Assembly (NCBI GenBank): GCA_013002535.1
Contig: JABDJK010000070.1
Coordinates: 1 to 64,000 of the forward strand
Length of the DNA: 64,000 nucleotides
Origin: Hyphococcus sp.
Lineage (GTDB): Bacteria; Pseudomonadota; Alphaproteobacteria; Caulobacterales; Parvularculaceae
Direction: 5' to 3'
Shown here: positions 35,836-44,514 of the stretch, one piece after another
Numbering within the stretch: position 1 is the stretch's first letter
Layout of the letters: each line of letters starts with the position of its first letter
Notes under the pieces: generated by a model
What the model was told of the DNA's origin: nothing
What the model saw: only the letters and a program-made list of their open reading frames with translations
The model's database searches: none
Program-made: the position numbers and the translations under genes

Positions 35836-36531
35836 ATGAAAACTAATTCCATCGTTGTCGGTTTGACATTCGGCCTTGTTGCGGCTGGCCACGCCGCTGC
35901 CGCAGTTCTCGTTACAGACGAGAGTGCGTTTCTCGCAGGGACAGACACGGTCGCCGTCGATTTGCCAGACCTTGGCAATACTGGCACGGGCGACACCACA
36001 GTTGGACCGTTAACGTTTTCATCGAACGGCGGCGGCGCTACCGATTTATTCATGGGCACGAGTGGCGTCGAGGGATCATTTGGGCCGCAATTTTCTACGC
36101 TAATTGACGGCCACGACATCGCCATCAGCGGGCCGGAAAATTTCGCCATTGATATTGACAGTATCGTCACGGCGTTCGCCTTTGAAATTCACGAGCCGTC
36201 AAGCTCGGCCTCGGCGACACCAACCAGGCCCGATGTTTGTAATGCAACGTGTTTCGACACGACTTTCGAGATCAGACTTTTTAATGGGGTTGCCCTCGTT
36301 GACACGCTGATTGTTAACGCCACTGACGACTCGGCATTTTTTGTTGGCATCATGGAGGCGGCCGGTTTCGACCGCGTAGAGGTTTTTGACGTCACAGCGA
36401 CAAATGACAACGAATTTTTCGGCTCATTCCGTGTCGGCGATATTGACCCAATTCCGCTGCCTGCTGCGGCGGCGCTGATTTTGGCCGGCCTCGCCGGGCT
36501 GGGACTCATCAGGCGTCGCAATCGACGCTAG
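35836..36531 (+). CDS. Secreted VPLPA-CTERM-type protein
   Basis: 231 residues from the ATG at 35836, which has GGGGGA seven bases upstream. A signal peptide (about 1-22, GHAAAA) leads a beta-rich body with no recognised enzymatic motif. The C-terminus PIPLPAAAALILAGLAGLG followed by LIRRRNRR is a PEP-CTERM-like tripartite signal of the VPLPA subtype: short motif, hydrophobic helix, basic end. Such proteins are processed by an exosortase and often linked to extracellular polysaccharide; no exosortase gene lies in this window. Likely a monocistron. Confidence 0.85.
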   Translation: MKTNSIVVGLTFGLVAAGHAAAAVLVTDESAFLAGTDTVAVDLPDLGNTGTGDTTVGPLTFSSNGGGATDLFMGTSGVEGSFGPQFSTLIDGHDIAISGPENFAIDIDSIVTAFAFEIHEPSSSASATPTRPDVCNATCFDTTFEIRLFNGVALVDTLIVNATDDSAFFVGIMEAAGFDRVEVFDVTATNDNEFFGSFRVGDIDPIPLPAAAALILAGLAGLGLIRRRNRR

Positions 36532-36873
36532 ATTAGCCACGGCGATTTATTTTCTGGCTCCACTCCGACGGTTGTATTGGTGCGCGCCAAACAACCCGAA
36601 GTCGGGATTTTTCAATAAATCCTATATTTGGTGGATAGTTATCGCCCACCTTCGGTTTGGCCCTATAATACGCGCCATGAATAATATGCACCCAAATGCG
36701 GACCGGATTGATATCTTAATCGATGCTATCAGCTCTGGCTTGGAGCATCGCGGAATATGTGCGGCCCGCAGTCGATTCAAAACGGACCAGAATCGTTTGA
36801 AGCTCGCATATGAGCCAGGTAAAAGTTTTTCCTCCAAGAGAGAACCCTCACGAGGGCGGAAGGGAAAATTCGC
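36532..36873. other. Spacer with one weak small open frame
   Basis: 342 bp between two plus-strand genes. It contains the possible small gene listed next and presumably the promoter for the lipoprotein/nuoE series; no terminator hairpin is clear. Confidence 0.4.
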
Positions 36874-36877
36874 ATGA
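36677..36877 (+). CDS. Possible small protein (66 aa)
   Basis: Frame from ATG 36677 reading MNNMHPNADRIDILIDAIS and ending with a basic tail (SKREPSRGRKGKFA). Its stop overlaps the ATG of the next gene (ATGA), a coupling pattern, but there is no ribosome-binding site and the codon use is not persuasive. Could equally be spurious. Confidence 0.25.
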   Translation: MNNMHPNADRIDILIDAISSGLEHRGICAARSRFKTDQNRLKLAYEPGKSFSSKREPSRGRKGKFA

Positions 36878-37752
36878 AAGCGACCAGTTTGCTTGCGGCG
36901 TTCTGCTTAATGAGTTTCGCCCTTTCGGCCTGTGTGCCCTTTGAGGACGAGATAACCGATACGCGGATTATTTCATCGCCGTTGATGGATGAGCCGCGGT
37001 TAAGCGATGTTCAACAACTCACGCTGACGAAATATTTTCAAGCCTATAAAAACAAGGATGTAGACGCGATGCTTGCGCTGTTCGATGAGAACATTCTAGG
37101 CGCCCTTTACCCTGATACGGTATTCGGCGTCGGCATCGATGCGGCGCGGCCGGGTATCGAGGGCGATTATGCGGCTCGGCCCGAGGCCTATGCTGTTATG
37201 CCCGAGCGCTATCGTATCGCTTCGGACAAATGGATGACGTTCGGCCAATCGATCAACGGCGAGACCCGCGCGCCGCTCTGGATCCTTTTTGATTTTAACG
37301 ACGCCGGCGACAAGATTGAGGCGACCTACACACAGATTGGCTGGTCTGGAATGATTGCTGGCGCCTCAGTGGAGGAGCCAACGCCGTTGATGCGCGCCCG
37401 CTTTCACACAGTGTTCGAACGCCTTGCGGGGGCCGACTTTGACGGCGCTAGCAAACATTTCGCTGATGATGCGGCGCTCTATCAGTTTCCGCCTGCCGAA
37501 ATCACCGCCTATGGGCCAATCATCACTGGCGCCTCAGATGTGGCGTCCGTGCTTGCCTTCAAATGGGGCGAGAGCGCGTGGCGACCGAATGTATCGCCGC
37601 GACAATACATGCAGTTCGTCTTTGTCGGCGTAAAGGGCATGAAAACAGGCGAATCTGATCGCGTTGCGCTCTTTACGTTTGATGCCGATCCGGCTAGCCC
37701 GTCTTACGAAAAAATCATTCGGGTCGATGTAATGGGCCCATCTGGCGGATAA
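36874..37752 (+). CDS. Lipoprotein with two NTF2/SnoaL-like regions
   Basis: 292 residues. Signal with lipobox ALSAC (Cys20). Two stretches, about 45-155 and about 165-290, look like successive NTF2/SnoaL-type cone folds (LTKYFQAYKNKDVDAMLALF and FHTVFERLAGADFDGASKHF), so a tandem duplication is likely. No catalytic residues can be assigned. It ends 18 bp before nuoE on the same strand and may be co-transcribed with the complex I genes. Confidence 0.7.
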   Translation: MKATSLLAAFCLMSFALSACVPFEDEITDTRIISSPLMDEPRLSDVQQLTLTKYFQAYKNKDVDAMLALFDENILGALYPDTVFGVGIDAARPGIEGDYAARPEAYAVMPERYRIASDKWMTFGQSINGETRAPLWILFDFNDAGDKIEATYTQIGWSGMIAGASVEEPTPLMRARFHTVFERLAGADFDGASKHFADDAALYQFPPAEITAYGPIITGASDVASVLAFKWGESAWRPNVSPRQYMQFVFVGVKGMKTGESDRVALFTFDADPASPSYEKIIRVDVMGPSGG

Positions 37753-37770
37753 GCCTCCGAGGAGACTGAA

Positions 37771-38448
37771 ATGGCGGTCAGGAGACCTGCAAAAAACCAG
37801 CCCCAATCCTTTGAATGGACGCCTGAAAACAAGGCGTGGTGCGAGACGCAGATAAAGAAATTTCCGGAAAGCCGGCAGGCCTCTGCGGTGATCCCGTTGC
37901 TCTGGCGCGGCCAGAAACAGGAGGGCTGGATTTCGATCCCGATGATGGAGGCGATCGCCGAGCAGCTCGGCATGCCCTACATCCGCGTTTATGAAGTCGT
38001 GACGTTCTACACCATGTTCAACATGGCGCCTGTCGGCGAGTTTTTCGTCCAGCTTTGCGGCACTACCCCGTGTATGCTGCGCGGTTCGAACGAATTGCGC
38101 GAAGTCTGTAAAAGAGTCATCGGGCCGGAAAGTTCAGTTTCTGACGACGGAAAATTCTCATGGTTGGAAGTTGAATGCCTTGGCGCATGTTGCAACGCGC
38201 CCATGGCGCAGATTTCAACGAGCGAGAGCGATCACTATTATGAGGATTTGACACCGGAAAATTTTGAACAATTATTGGCTGATTTGCGCGCCGGAAAGGA
38301 AGTCAAAGCCGGTACGCAAAATCCAAAGCGGCACACGTCAGACCCGGAAGGCGAAAATACAACGCTCACCGATCCGTCGCTTTATGATGGCTCAGCGGCA
38401 AAGCCGCTGGATGTCATCCCGAATTCTCAGCCGGCGCCTGCGGAGTAA
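37771..38448 (+). CDS. nuoE: NADH-quinone oxidoreductase subunit E
   Basis: 24-kDa peripheral-arm subunit of respiratory complex I holding the N1a [2Fe-2S] cluster. 225 residues with a thioredoxin-like fold; cluster ligands C96, C101 (CGTTPC) and C136, C140 (CLGAC). The C-terminal 50 residues (after about 175) are a low-complexity extension typical of alphaproteobacterial NuoE. SD GAGGAG lies before the ATG. It is the first nuo gene in the window; nuoA-D are not upstream. Confidence 0.97.
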   Translation: MAVRRPAKNQPQSFEWTPENKAWCETQIKKFPESRQASAVIPLLWRGQKQEGWISIPMMEAIAEQLGMPYIRVYEVVTFYTMFNMAPVGEFFVQLCGTTPCMLRGSNELREVCKRVIGPESSVSDDGKFSWLEVECLGACCNAPMAQISTSESDHYYEDLTPENFEQLLADLRAGKEVKAGTQNPKRHTSDPEGENTTLTDPSLYDGSAAKPLDVIPNSQPAPAE

Positions 38449-38457
38449 TATTCACGC

Positions 38458-38706
38458 ATGCAGACGCCCGACGATTATAAGAAGCAGGAAGCCGTCAACG
38501 CTCTCATCAAGATCGCGGTGTTTGAAGGGCTGCTGCTAATTGGTGTCGTCGGCGTGTATTTCGCGACGCAAAAATTGAATTATCTGTTTTTTGGGCTGGC
38601 CGGCGTGTTTCTGATCTCCGGCCCGTTATTCTTTCGATGGTTTAACGAACATGGCAAGGCAATAAATTCGTCGAAACCAAATTCAGCGGTGGGCGACGAT
38701 GGCTGA
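38458..38706 (+). CDS. Small two-helix membrane protein between nuoE and nuoF
   Basis: 82 residues with two hydrophobic segments (about 20-36 and 42-58) and a hydrophilic tail. Begins 9 bp after nuoE and overlaps the next small gene by 8 bp. Unrecognised; by position an accessory or assembly factor of complex I is possible, but this is inference. Confidence 0.75.
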   Translation: MQTPDDYKKQEAVNALIKIAVFEGLLLIGVVGVYFATQKLNYLFFGLAGVFLISGPLFFRWFNEHGKAINSSKPNSAVGDDG

Positions 38707-38935
38707 TGATCGCAAACAAAGCCCGCATTACATTCCGGAGTTAGATCCGGAAAATCAAAAGCGATGGAACGGATCTATTTCTCAGGGAGTAATCTGGTTT
38801 CTTTTTGTGGTCGGTTCGCTATTTGCCCTTGTCGGAGGTAGTGTGATGGCATTTACCGACTATGAGTGGGCGATATACCTTTTGATTGCCGGAGTTGTCA
38901 TGTTGGCGCTGCTATGGCCGGCGGGAATATTTTAG
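38699..38935 (+). CDS. Second small membrane protein between nuoE and nuoF
   Basis: 78 residues with a hydrophilic N-terminus (MADDRKQSPHYIPELDPENQ) and two hydrophobic segments (about 28-50 and 56-75). Overlaps the preceding gene by 8 bp and precedes nuoF by 21 bp, so it is part of the nuo transcript. No family recognised. Confidence 0.75.
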   Translation: MADDRKQSPHYIPELDPENQKRWNGSISQGVIWFLFVVGSLFALVGGSVMAFTDYEWAIYLLIAGVVMLALLWPAGIF

Positions 38936-38956
38936 CAAAGATTGTGCGGAATTCGT

Positions 38957-40264
38957 ATGCTCGAAGATAAAGACAGAATATTCACCAACCTTTACGGCCT
39001 CCATGACTGGCGGTTGGAAGCGGCGAAGAAGCGCGGCGCATGGAACGGCACCGCAGATTTAATCCGTATGGGTCATGACTGGATCATCCAGCAGGTGAAG
39101 GATTCCGGATTGCGTGGCCGCGGTGGGGCAGGGTTCCCGACTGGTCTAAAATGGTCGTTCATGCCTAAGGAGATTGGCGAGCGCCCGCATTATCTGGTTG
39201 TGAACGCTGACGAATCCGAGCCCGGCACCTGCAAGGACCGGGAGATGATGCGCCACGATCCGCATCTTTTCATCGAGGGTTGCCTGATCGCGTCCTACGC
39301 CATGAAAGCGCACGCGTGTTACATTTATATTCGCGGCGAGTACATTGACGAACGCAACAATCTTCAGGCGGCGATTGATGAAGCGTATGAGGTCGGCTTG
39401 CTCGGCAAGAATGCAGCTGGCTCAGGTTGGGATTTCGATTGCTATGTTTCTCACGGCGCCGGCGCCTATATTTGCGGTGAGGAAACTGCGCTTCTCGAAA
39501 GCCTTGAAGGAAAAAAAGGACAGCCGCGATTGAAGCCGCCATTTCCGGCGGGGGCGGGGCTCTATGGCTGCCCGACGACAGTCAATAATGTTGAATCGAT
39601 TGCTGTAGTGCCAACGATTTTACGACGCGGCGCGGATTGGTTTACGAAATTTGGTCGCGATAATAATCACGGGACGAAGGTTTTTTGCATCTCCGGTCAT
39701 GTTGAGCGTCCGTGCAATGTTGAAGAGGCAATGTCGATCCCGTTGAAGACATTGATTAATACGCATTGCGGCGGCGTTATCGGCGGTTGGGATAATCTGA
39801 AAGCAATCATCCCCGGCGGTTCGTCCGTACCTTGTCTACCACAAGATATTTGCGATGACATCCTAATGGACTTTGATGCGTTGCGTGACGCCAAGTCCGG
39901 CCTTGGCACCGCGGCGGTCATCGTCATGGACAAGTCAACCGACATCGTCAAAGCGATTGCCCGCATCAGCTATTTCTACAAGCATGAAAGTTGCGGCCAA
40001 TGCACACCGTGCCGCGAAGGAACCGGCTGGATGTGGCGCGTGCTTGAGCGCATGGCGATTGGCGATTCAACGACTGAAGAAATCGACAAGCTGCTCGATG
40101 TCGCCGGGCAGGTCGAAGGTCATACAATTTGTGCTTTGGGCGATGCTGCGGCGTGGCCGGTTCAAGGATTGATCCGTCATTTCCGCCCGGAGATCGAAGA
40201 GCGCATAAATATCTATCGCAATGATCGTCCGCATGTTGCAGTCGGCGCTGTTGCTGCTGAATAA
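38957..40264 (+). CDS. nuoF: NADH-quinone oxidoreductase subunit F
   Basis: 51-kDa flavoprotein of complex I that oxidises NADH via FMN. 435 residues from the ATG at 38957 (product [14 protein letters not shown]). NADH/FMN-binding glycine-rich motif [13 protein letters not shown] is near residue 60, the FMN-site EDESEPGT-type motif reads [16 protein letters not shown], and the [4Fe-4S] N3 ligands are [12 protein letters not shown] plus the later HTICALGD cysteine. Complete. Confidence 0.97.
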   Translation: MLEDKDRIFTNLYGLHDWRLEAAKKRGAWNGTADLIRMGHDWIIQQVKDSGLRGRGGAGFPTGLKWSFMPKEIGERPHYLVVNADESEPGTCKDREMMRHDPHLFIEGCLIASYAMKAHACYIYIRGEYIDERNNLQAAIDEAYEVGLLGKNAAGSGWDFDCYVSHGAGAYICGEETALLESLEGKKGQPRLKPPFPAGAGLYGCPTTVNNVESIAVVPTILRRGADWFTKFGRDNNHGTKVFCISGHVERPCNVEEAMSIPLKTLINTHCGGVIGGWDNLKAIIPGGSSVPCLPQDICDDILMDFDALRDAKSGLGTAAVIVMDKSTDIVKAIARISYFYKHESCGQCTPCREGTGWMWRVLERMAIGDSTTEEIDKLLDVAGQVEGHTICALGDAAAWPVQGLIRHFRPEIEERINIYRNDRPHVAVGAVAAE

Positions 40265-40397
40265 TACGTAACACGCGACTTTTCCTTATTTTGCAGTACT
40301 TTTAGGCTTGTGCGAGTGCGCGCGTTCATGTTTAAGCTGCGCAATCACCTGATTCGATTCGGACAGAATCCAACATTTCACAAAGGGAACGAATTCC

Positions 40398-40778
40398 ATG
40401 GCTGTAAAACGCAAAACTGCGAAGAAAGCGCCGGCAAAGAAAAAGGCGCCGGCAAAAAAGAAAACTGCTGCGAAAAAGACTGCCGCAAAAAAAGCGCCGG
40501 CAGTGATGACGCTGAAACATCTTGCGGCTGAACTCGCTGACAAGCACGACATTCCGAAGAAGCAGTCGGAAGAATTCCTTGGCGACTTCATCGAATTGAT
40601 CGGCAAAAACCTGAAAAAAGGTCAGAAAATTCGGATCCCAAGCCTGGGTATCCTTCAGGTGCGTAAACGCGCAGCTCGCATGGGCCGCAACCCGGCAACC
40701 GGCGAAACCATTCGCATCAAAGCGTCCAAAAAGGTAGCGTTCCGCGTCGCTAAAGACTTGAAAGAGCGCGTACTTTAA
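40398..40778 (+). CDS. HU-family DNA-binding protein with histone H1-like N-terminal tail
   Basis: 126 residues. Residues 1-34 are a Lys/Ala/Pro tail of KKAPAKK and KKTAAKK repeats like the tail of histone H1. Residues 36-126 are an HU/IHF fold with the arm motif AARMGRNPATGETIRIKASK. Nucleoid architecture protein. SD AAAGGGA lies before the ATG and a strong terminator follows, and 133 bp separate it from nuoF, so it may be transcribed on its own even though it sits inside the nuo locus. Confidence 0.92.
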   Translation: MAVKRKTAKKAPAKKKAPAKKKTAAKKTAAKKAPAVMTLKHLAAELADKHDIPKKQSEEFLGDFIELIGKNLKKGQKIRIPSLGILQVRKRAARMGRNPATGETIRIKASKKVAFRVAKDLKERVL

Positions 40779-40803
40779 AGCGCGTTCTTTAATTTGAATG
40801 CAA

Positions 40804-40845
40804 CGCCCGGGCTTGCCTTTCATTAGCGCAACCCGGGCGATTTTC
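40804..40845 (+). terminator. Rho-independent terminator after the HU-like gene
   Basis: CGCCCGGG (40804-40811) pairs with CCCGGGCG (40832-40839), and the stem can be extended by TTGC with GCAA after a one-base bulge. A short T-run follows. It overlaps the promoter region of the next gene and implies that transcription of nuoEF ends here. Confidence 0.85.
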
Positions 40846-40861
40846 GTTCTGGAGTTTGTAT

Positions 40862-41380
40862 ATGCAGTATTCCATCCGGCGAACCAGCAATGTTGCAGAC
40901 GCCGTCAAGCTCGCAGAAATTGGTGCAACCACATTCGCCGACACCTTTGGACATTTGTATTCTGACGCGGATCTTGAGGCATTCCTGCGTGACGCCCATT
41001 CTGTTGACGGCGCGCGTGATATATTGAGCGCTGTGGAATATGTCGCCTGGCTTGCGGAAACAGATTCCGGTGAGGTTGCCGGCTATTGCGTCGCGGGGCC
41101 GACCCATCTGCCGATCCCGGACAAACCGGACGGCGCTGGCGAGCTAATTCGTTTGTACGTCGATAAAGCGCATCGGGGAGGCGGCCTCGGCATAACGATG
41201 CTTGAGGGCGCTCTCGATTGGTTGAAACAGCACTTCCAGCACGTTTATCTCAGTGTTTATCAGGAAAATCACGGCGCCCAGCGCCTCTACCGTCGTTATG
41301 GATTTAAGGTCGTCCACGAATATGATTTTATGGTCGGAAGCCACGCTGATCCTGAATACATTATGAAGATGGGCGGTTAA
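40862..41380 (+). CDS. GNAT-family N-acetyltransferase
   Basis: 172 residues from the ATG at 40862 (GGAG eight bases upstream). Acetyl-CoA-binding loop is LYVDKAHRGGGLGITML, followed by the helix and the ENHGAQRLYRRYGFKVV motif of the GNAT fold. Probably acetylates a small molecule or peptide N-terminus. It is placed inside the nuo locus with no obvious link to complex I. Confidence 0.92.
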   Translation: MQYSIRRTSNVADAVKLAEIGATTFADTFGHLYSDADLEAFLRDAHSVDGARDILSAVEYVAWLAETDSGEVAGYCVAGPTHLPIPDKPDGAGELIRLYVDKAHRGGGLGITMLEGALDWLKQHFQHVYLSVYQENHGAQRLYRRYGFKVVHEYDFMVGSHADPEYIMKMGG

Positions 41381-41792
41381 ATTCTCCGTAAATTCCTGAA
41401 ACCTATGAAGAAATTCAAAATCAATGCGGTTTATTACAGATGCCAGCCATAAAGTTACCTGCGTTTGAATTCCGAAGAACGCCATCATCAGATCGATATT
41501 TTGCGACATATTGAAAGGCTTTTATTTGAGTTGACGGAGGCGAACGCGGCGATTGATCGACGCTTGGACATAATGCATCAGGAACACCAGCGGCTAGTCG
41601 GCGCCGTTCAGCGAATTAAGCTTATGCAGGGCCGATCCCCGGCTGATAACAAACCTTGAGTGTCGAGACTGACGGCTAATAATTCAGGACCTTTTTCAGC
41701 GCCGGTGAATATTCCTCCAAACGCCTCTGGCGTGGCTAAAAAAAGGCCGCTAAACCACGCATCACAAGACGCCTGAAACAAGGGAATACAGC
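41381..41792. other. Spacer before nuoG
   Basis: 412 bp. It contains a weak small open frame (41465-41659) and no clear terminator. Promoter elements for nuoG are expected near its right end, but I cannot define them. SD AAGGGA serves nuoG. Confidence 0.4.
41465..41659 (+). CDS. Possible small helical protein (64 aa)
   Basis: Frame from a TTG at 41465 coding a strongly helical, charged peptide (NSEERHHQIDILRHIERLLF). Amino-acid composition looks protein-like and heptad spacing suggests a coiled coil, but there is no ribosome-binding site and no ATG. Existence uncertain. Confidence 0.4.
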   Translation: MNSEERHHQIDILRHIERLLFELTEANAAIDRRLDIMHQEHQRLVGAVQRIKLMQGRSPADNKP

Positions 41793-43898
41793 ATGGGCGA
41801 TATGCGCGTAATTAAGGTGAATGGCGATGAGTTTGAGGTTTCATCGGATTTGACTTTGTTGCAGGCTTGCGAGGCAGCGGGCGAGGAGATTCCCCGTTTT
41901 TGCTATCACGAGCGCCTTTCTGTGGCCGGAAATTGCCGCATGTGCCTCATCGAGGTCAAAGGAGGGCCGCCGAAACCTGTTGCGTCATGCGCTCAAAACG
42001 TACGCGATTTGCGACCCGGCCCCGACGGCGCCCCGCCGGAACTCTTCACCAATACGCCGATGGTGAAAAAAGCCCGCGAAGGCGTGATGGAGTTTCTGCT
42101 TATAAATCATCCGTTGGACTGCCCGATTTGCGATCAAGGCGGCGAATGCGACTTACAGGACCAGGCTGTCGCCTATGGTCGCGACGGATCGCGCTATTCG
42201 GAAAATAAGCGCGCAGTCGAAGAAAAACATATGGGCCCGCTGATCAAAACCATCATGACCCGATGTATTCAATGCACGCGCTGTGTGCGTTTTGCGACTG
42301 AAATTGCCGGCGTTGACGACCTCGGATTGGTCAATCGTGGCGAGAATGCAGAGATCACTTCATACCTCGAGAAAGCCGTATCGTCCGAATTGACCGGCAA
42401 TTTGATTGATGTTTGTCCGGTGGGTGCGCTTACATCAAAACCGTATGCATTTAACGCGCGCCCATGGGAATTGCGTAAAACAGAAACCATCGATGTTATG
42501 GATGCAGTTGGCTCCAATATTCGTGTCGATTCACGCGGTCGCGAAGTATTGCGAATTCTTCCGGTCCGCAATGAGGGCGTCAACGAAGAGTGGATTGCTG
42601 ACAAGACGCGCTTCGTCTGGGATGGCCTTCGGCGTCAGCGATTGGATAGACCGTACATTCGTAAGGGCGGCCAGTTGCAATCATCGACATGGGAGGAGGC
42701 GTTTCAATTTGCGGCTGATAAAGTTAAATCGACGGCGCCGGAGAAAATCGGCGCGATCATCGGCGATCTTGTTCCATCTGAAGCTATAAAAGCGCTTAAA
42801 GATTTAACAGACAAAATTGGAACGCCGCATCGTGATTGCCGACAAGATGGAATGGTTGTAGGCGGCGGAGCACGGTCAGATTATCTTTTTAATACTTCAA
42901 TTGAAGGACTTGAAAAGGCCGACTCGATATTAATCGTTGGATCTAACCCGCGCATTGAGGCGCCACTCATCAACGCGCGGATTCGAAAAGCCTGGCTGAG
43001 TTCAAATGAACTTGAAATCGGCGTTATCGGCGAAGCGACTGACCTTGCTTTTGAATATCAACATTTAGGAAATGACCCGGCGGCGCTGAAATCATTGCTG
43101 AATGGCGACACAGCTTTTATGGAAACAATGAAGCGTGCGGAACGGCCCGTAATCATCGTTGGCGCTGGCGCGCTCTCGCGGTCAGACAGCGATGCAATCC
43201 TAGCCGTCGTTAAAAGACTCGTGCTGGAATGTGGAGTTGTAACGGAGCACTGGAACGGCTTCAATGTTCTCCATTCAGCGGCGTCGCGCGTTGGGGCCTT
43301 GGATCTCGGATTTTTGCCAGGCGAAAGCGGGTGCGGCTTTAATGGAATTCTCGACGCCGCTTCCGCTGGTGACATTGGCGTCGTTTACAATTTAGGCGCT
43401 GACGAATTTGACGCACGAAAACTGAATGCGGCCTTTGTAATTTACCAAGGTCACCATGGCGACGCCGGCGCTCGGTTTGCCGATGTTATTTTTCCCTCAG
43501 CAGCGTATACTGAGCAAAACGGCATATACGTTAATACTGAAGGGCGGGCGCAACTCGCGAACCGCGCTGTCAACCCACCGGGCATGGCGCGCGAAGACTG
43601 GGCGATTTTACGCGCTTTTTCGGACTATATTGATCGAAGTTTGCCATATGACGATCTTGCAGCATTGCGCGCGGCGATGTTTGAGGATGCGCCAACGATG
43701 GGGCAGCTTAATCATGTTACGGCAAGCAATGATTTCAGCATAAATGCAAATGAAACAACCGCCGGCGAGGTATCATCTGACTTGTTAGTTTCCGCGATTG
43801 GTGACTACTATATGACCAATGCAATAGCCCGCGCATCGCAAACGATGGCCGAGTGTTCGCAAGCAGCGAATGGCATTGATCAGATTGCTGCAGAATAA
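41793..43898 (+). CDS. nuoG: NADH-quinone oxidoreductase subunit G
   Basis: 75-kDa iron-sulfur subunit of complex I. 701 residues. The N-terminal [2Fe-2S] ferredoxin domain has CYHERLSVAGNCRMC and VASCAQ; the His/Cys-ligated N5 [4Fe-4S] has HPLDCPICDQGGECDLQ; the N4 cluster has TRCIQCTRCVRF with a later CPVGAL cysteine. The C-terminal two-thirds is the molybdopterin-type fold, without cofactor in complex I. Its 3' end overlaps the next gene by 29 bp. Confidence 0.97.
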   Translation: MGDMRVIKVNGDEFEVSSDLTLLQACEAAGEEIPRFCYHERLSVAGNCRMCLIEVKGGPPKPVASCAQNVRDLRPGPDGAPPELFTNTPMVKKAREGVMEFLLINHPLDCPICDQGGECDLQDQAVAYGRDGSRYSENKRAVEEKHMGPLIKTIMTRCIQCTRCVRFATEIAGVDDLGLVNRGENAEITSYLEKAVSSELTGNLIDVCPVGALTSKPYAFNARPWELRKTETIDVMDAVGSNIRVDSRGREVLRILPVRNEGVNEEWIADKTRFVWDGLRRQRLDRPYIRKGGQLQSSTWEEAFQFAADKVKSTAPEKIGAIIGDLVPSEAIKALKDLTDKIGTPHRDCRQDGMVVGGGARSDYLFNTSIEGLEKADSILIVGSNPRIEAPLINARIRKAWLSSNELEIGVIGEATDLAFEYQHLGNDPAALKSLLNGDTAFMETMKRAERPVIIVGAGALSRSDSDAILAVVKRLVLECGVVTEHWNGFNVLHSAASRVGALDLGFLPGESGCGFNGILDAASAGDIGVVYNLGADEFDARKLNAAFVIYQGHHGDAGARFADVIFPSAAYTEQNGIYVNTEGRAQLANRAVNPPGMAREDWAILRAFSDYIDRSLPYDDLAALRAAMFEDAPTMGQLNHVTASNDFSINANETTAGEVSSDLLVSAIGDYYMTNAIARASQTMAECSQAANGIDQIAAE

Positions 43899-44412
43899 GT
43901 TGTCGGCCGCGCAATCTGCCGAGGAACGAGAAGCGGAGCTGCAAGCAAGTGCAGGTATCGTATTTGAAAATTATTTGGCTTCCGTAATTTTTTCTGCACT
44001 CGTTATTTTCGGGTTCATTTTTCTATACGGTGTTGCAACTGATATCTTACACGGCTCTGCCGGATTTCGACGTGTTGCAATAAGTTTACTGGATGCGTTC
44101 GTTGCTGCGGCGCTAACGTTCCTTGTTGGTTTTTTGGCCGGAATTGTCTTGGTTGTTCCATTGTACCGCCGAACCATTTCCAAAGACAGAAATTTCAAAT
44201 CCCTTTTCGGCGTATGCGTCGTGGCAACGTGCGTCGCGATAATTTTGATGCTTAGCGCCATGAACAAAGGTCAGATGCCAAATATTCCGTCATTAATCAC
44301 TGTGTTTTTATCGGCTATCTTAATATCGGTTAGTTTTCTGAAACGCATAAGCAGCCTGTCGAAATATGATCGCGGACGGCGCAACTCTCAGAATTTGAAA
44401 AAGTTTAACTGA
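43870..44412 (+). CDS. Hypothetical membrane protein overlapping nuoG
   Basis: 180 residues with about four hydrophobic segments (roughly 35-57, 70-97, 115-132 and 140-160). Its ATG lies 29 bases before the nuoG stop in another frame, so it is translated from the same message. The N-terminal 25 residues are hydrophilic and helical. Not recognised. Confidence 0.7.
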   Translation: MALIRLLQNKLSAAQSAEEREAELQASAGIVFENYLASVIFSALVIFGFIFLYGVATDILHGSAGFRRVAISLLDAFVAAALTFLVGFLAGIVLVVPLYRRTISKDRNFKSLFGVCVVATCVAIILMLSAMNKGQMPNIPSLITVFLSAILISVSFLKRISSLSKYDRGRRNSQNLKKFN

Positions 44413-44514
44413 GCGCGTCGCGCATTCATGCGATCAGTAGGCGAGCGTTTGCGATGAGCCGAACTTTGAACGAACGCTCCTCGCTGTTAAACTATACTTG
44501 TAATGGAGGCGCGC

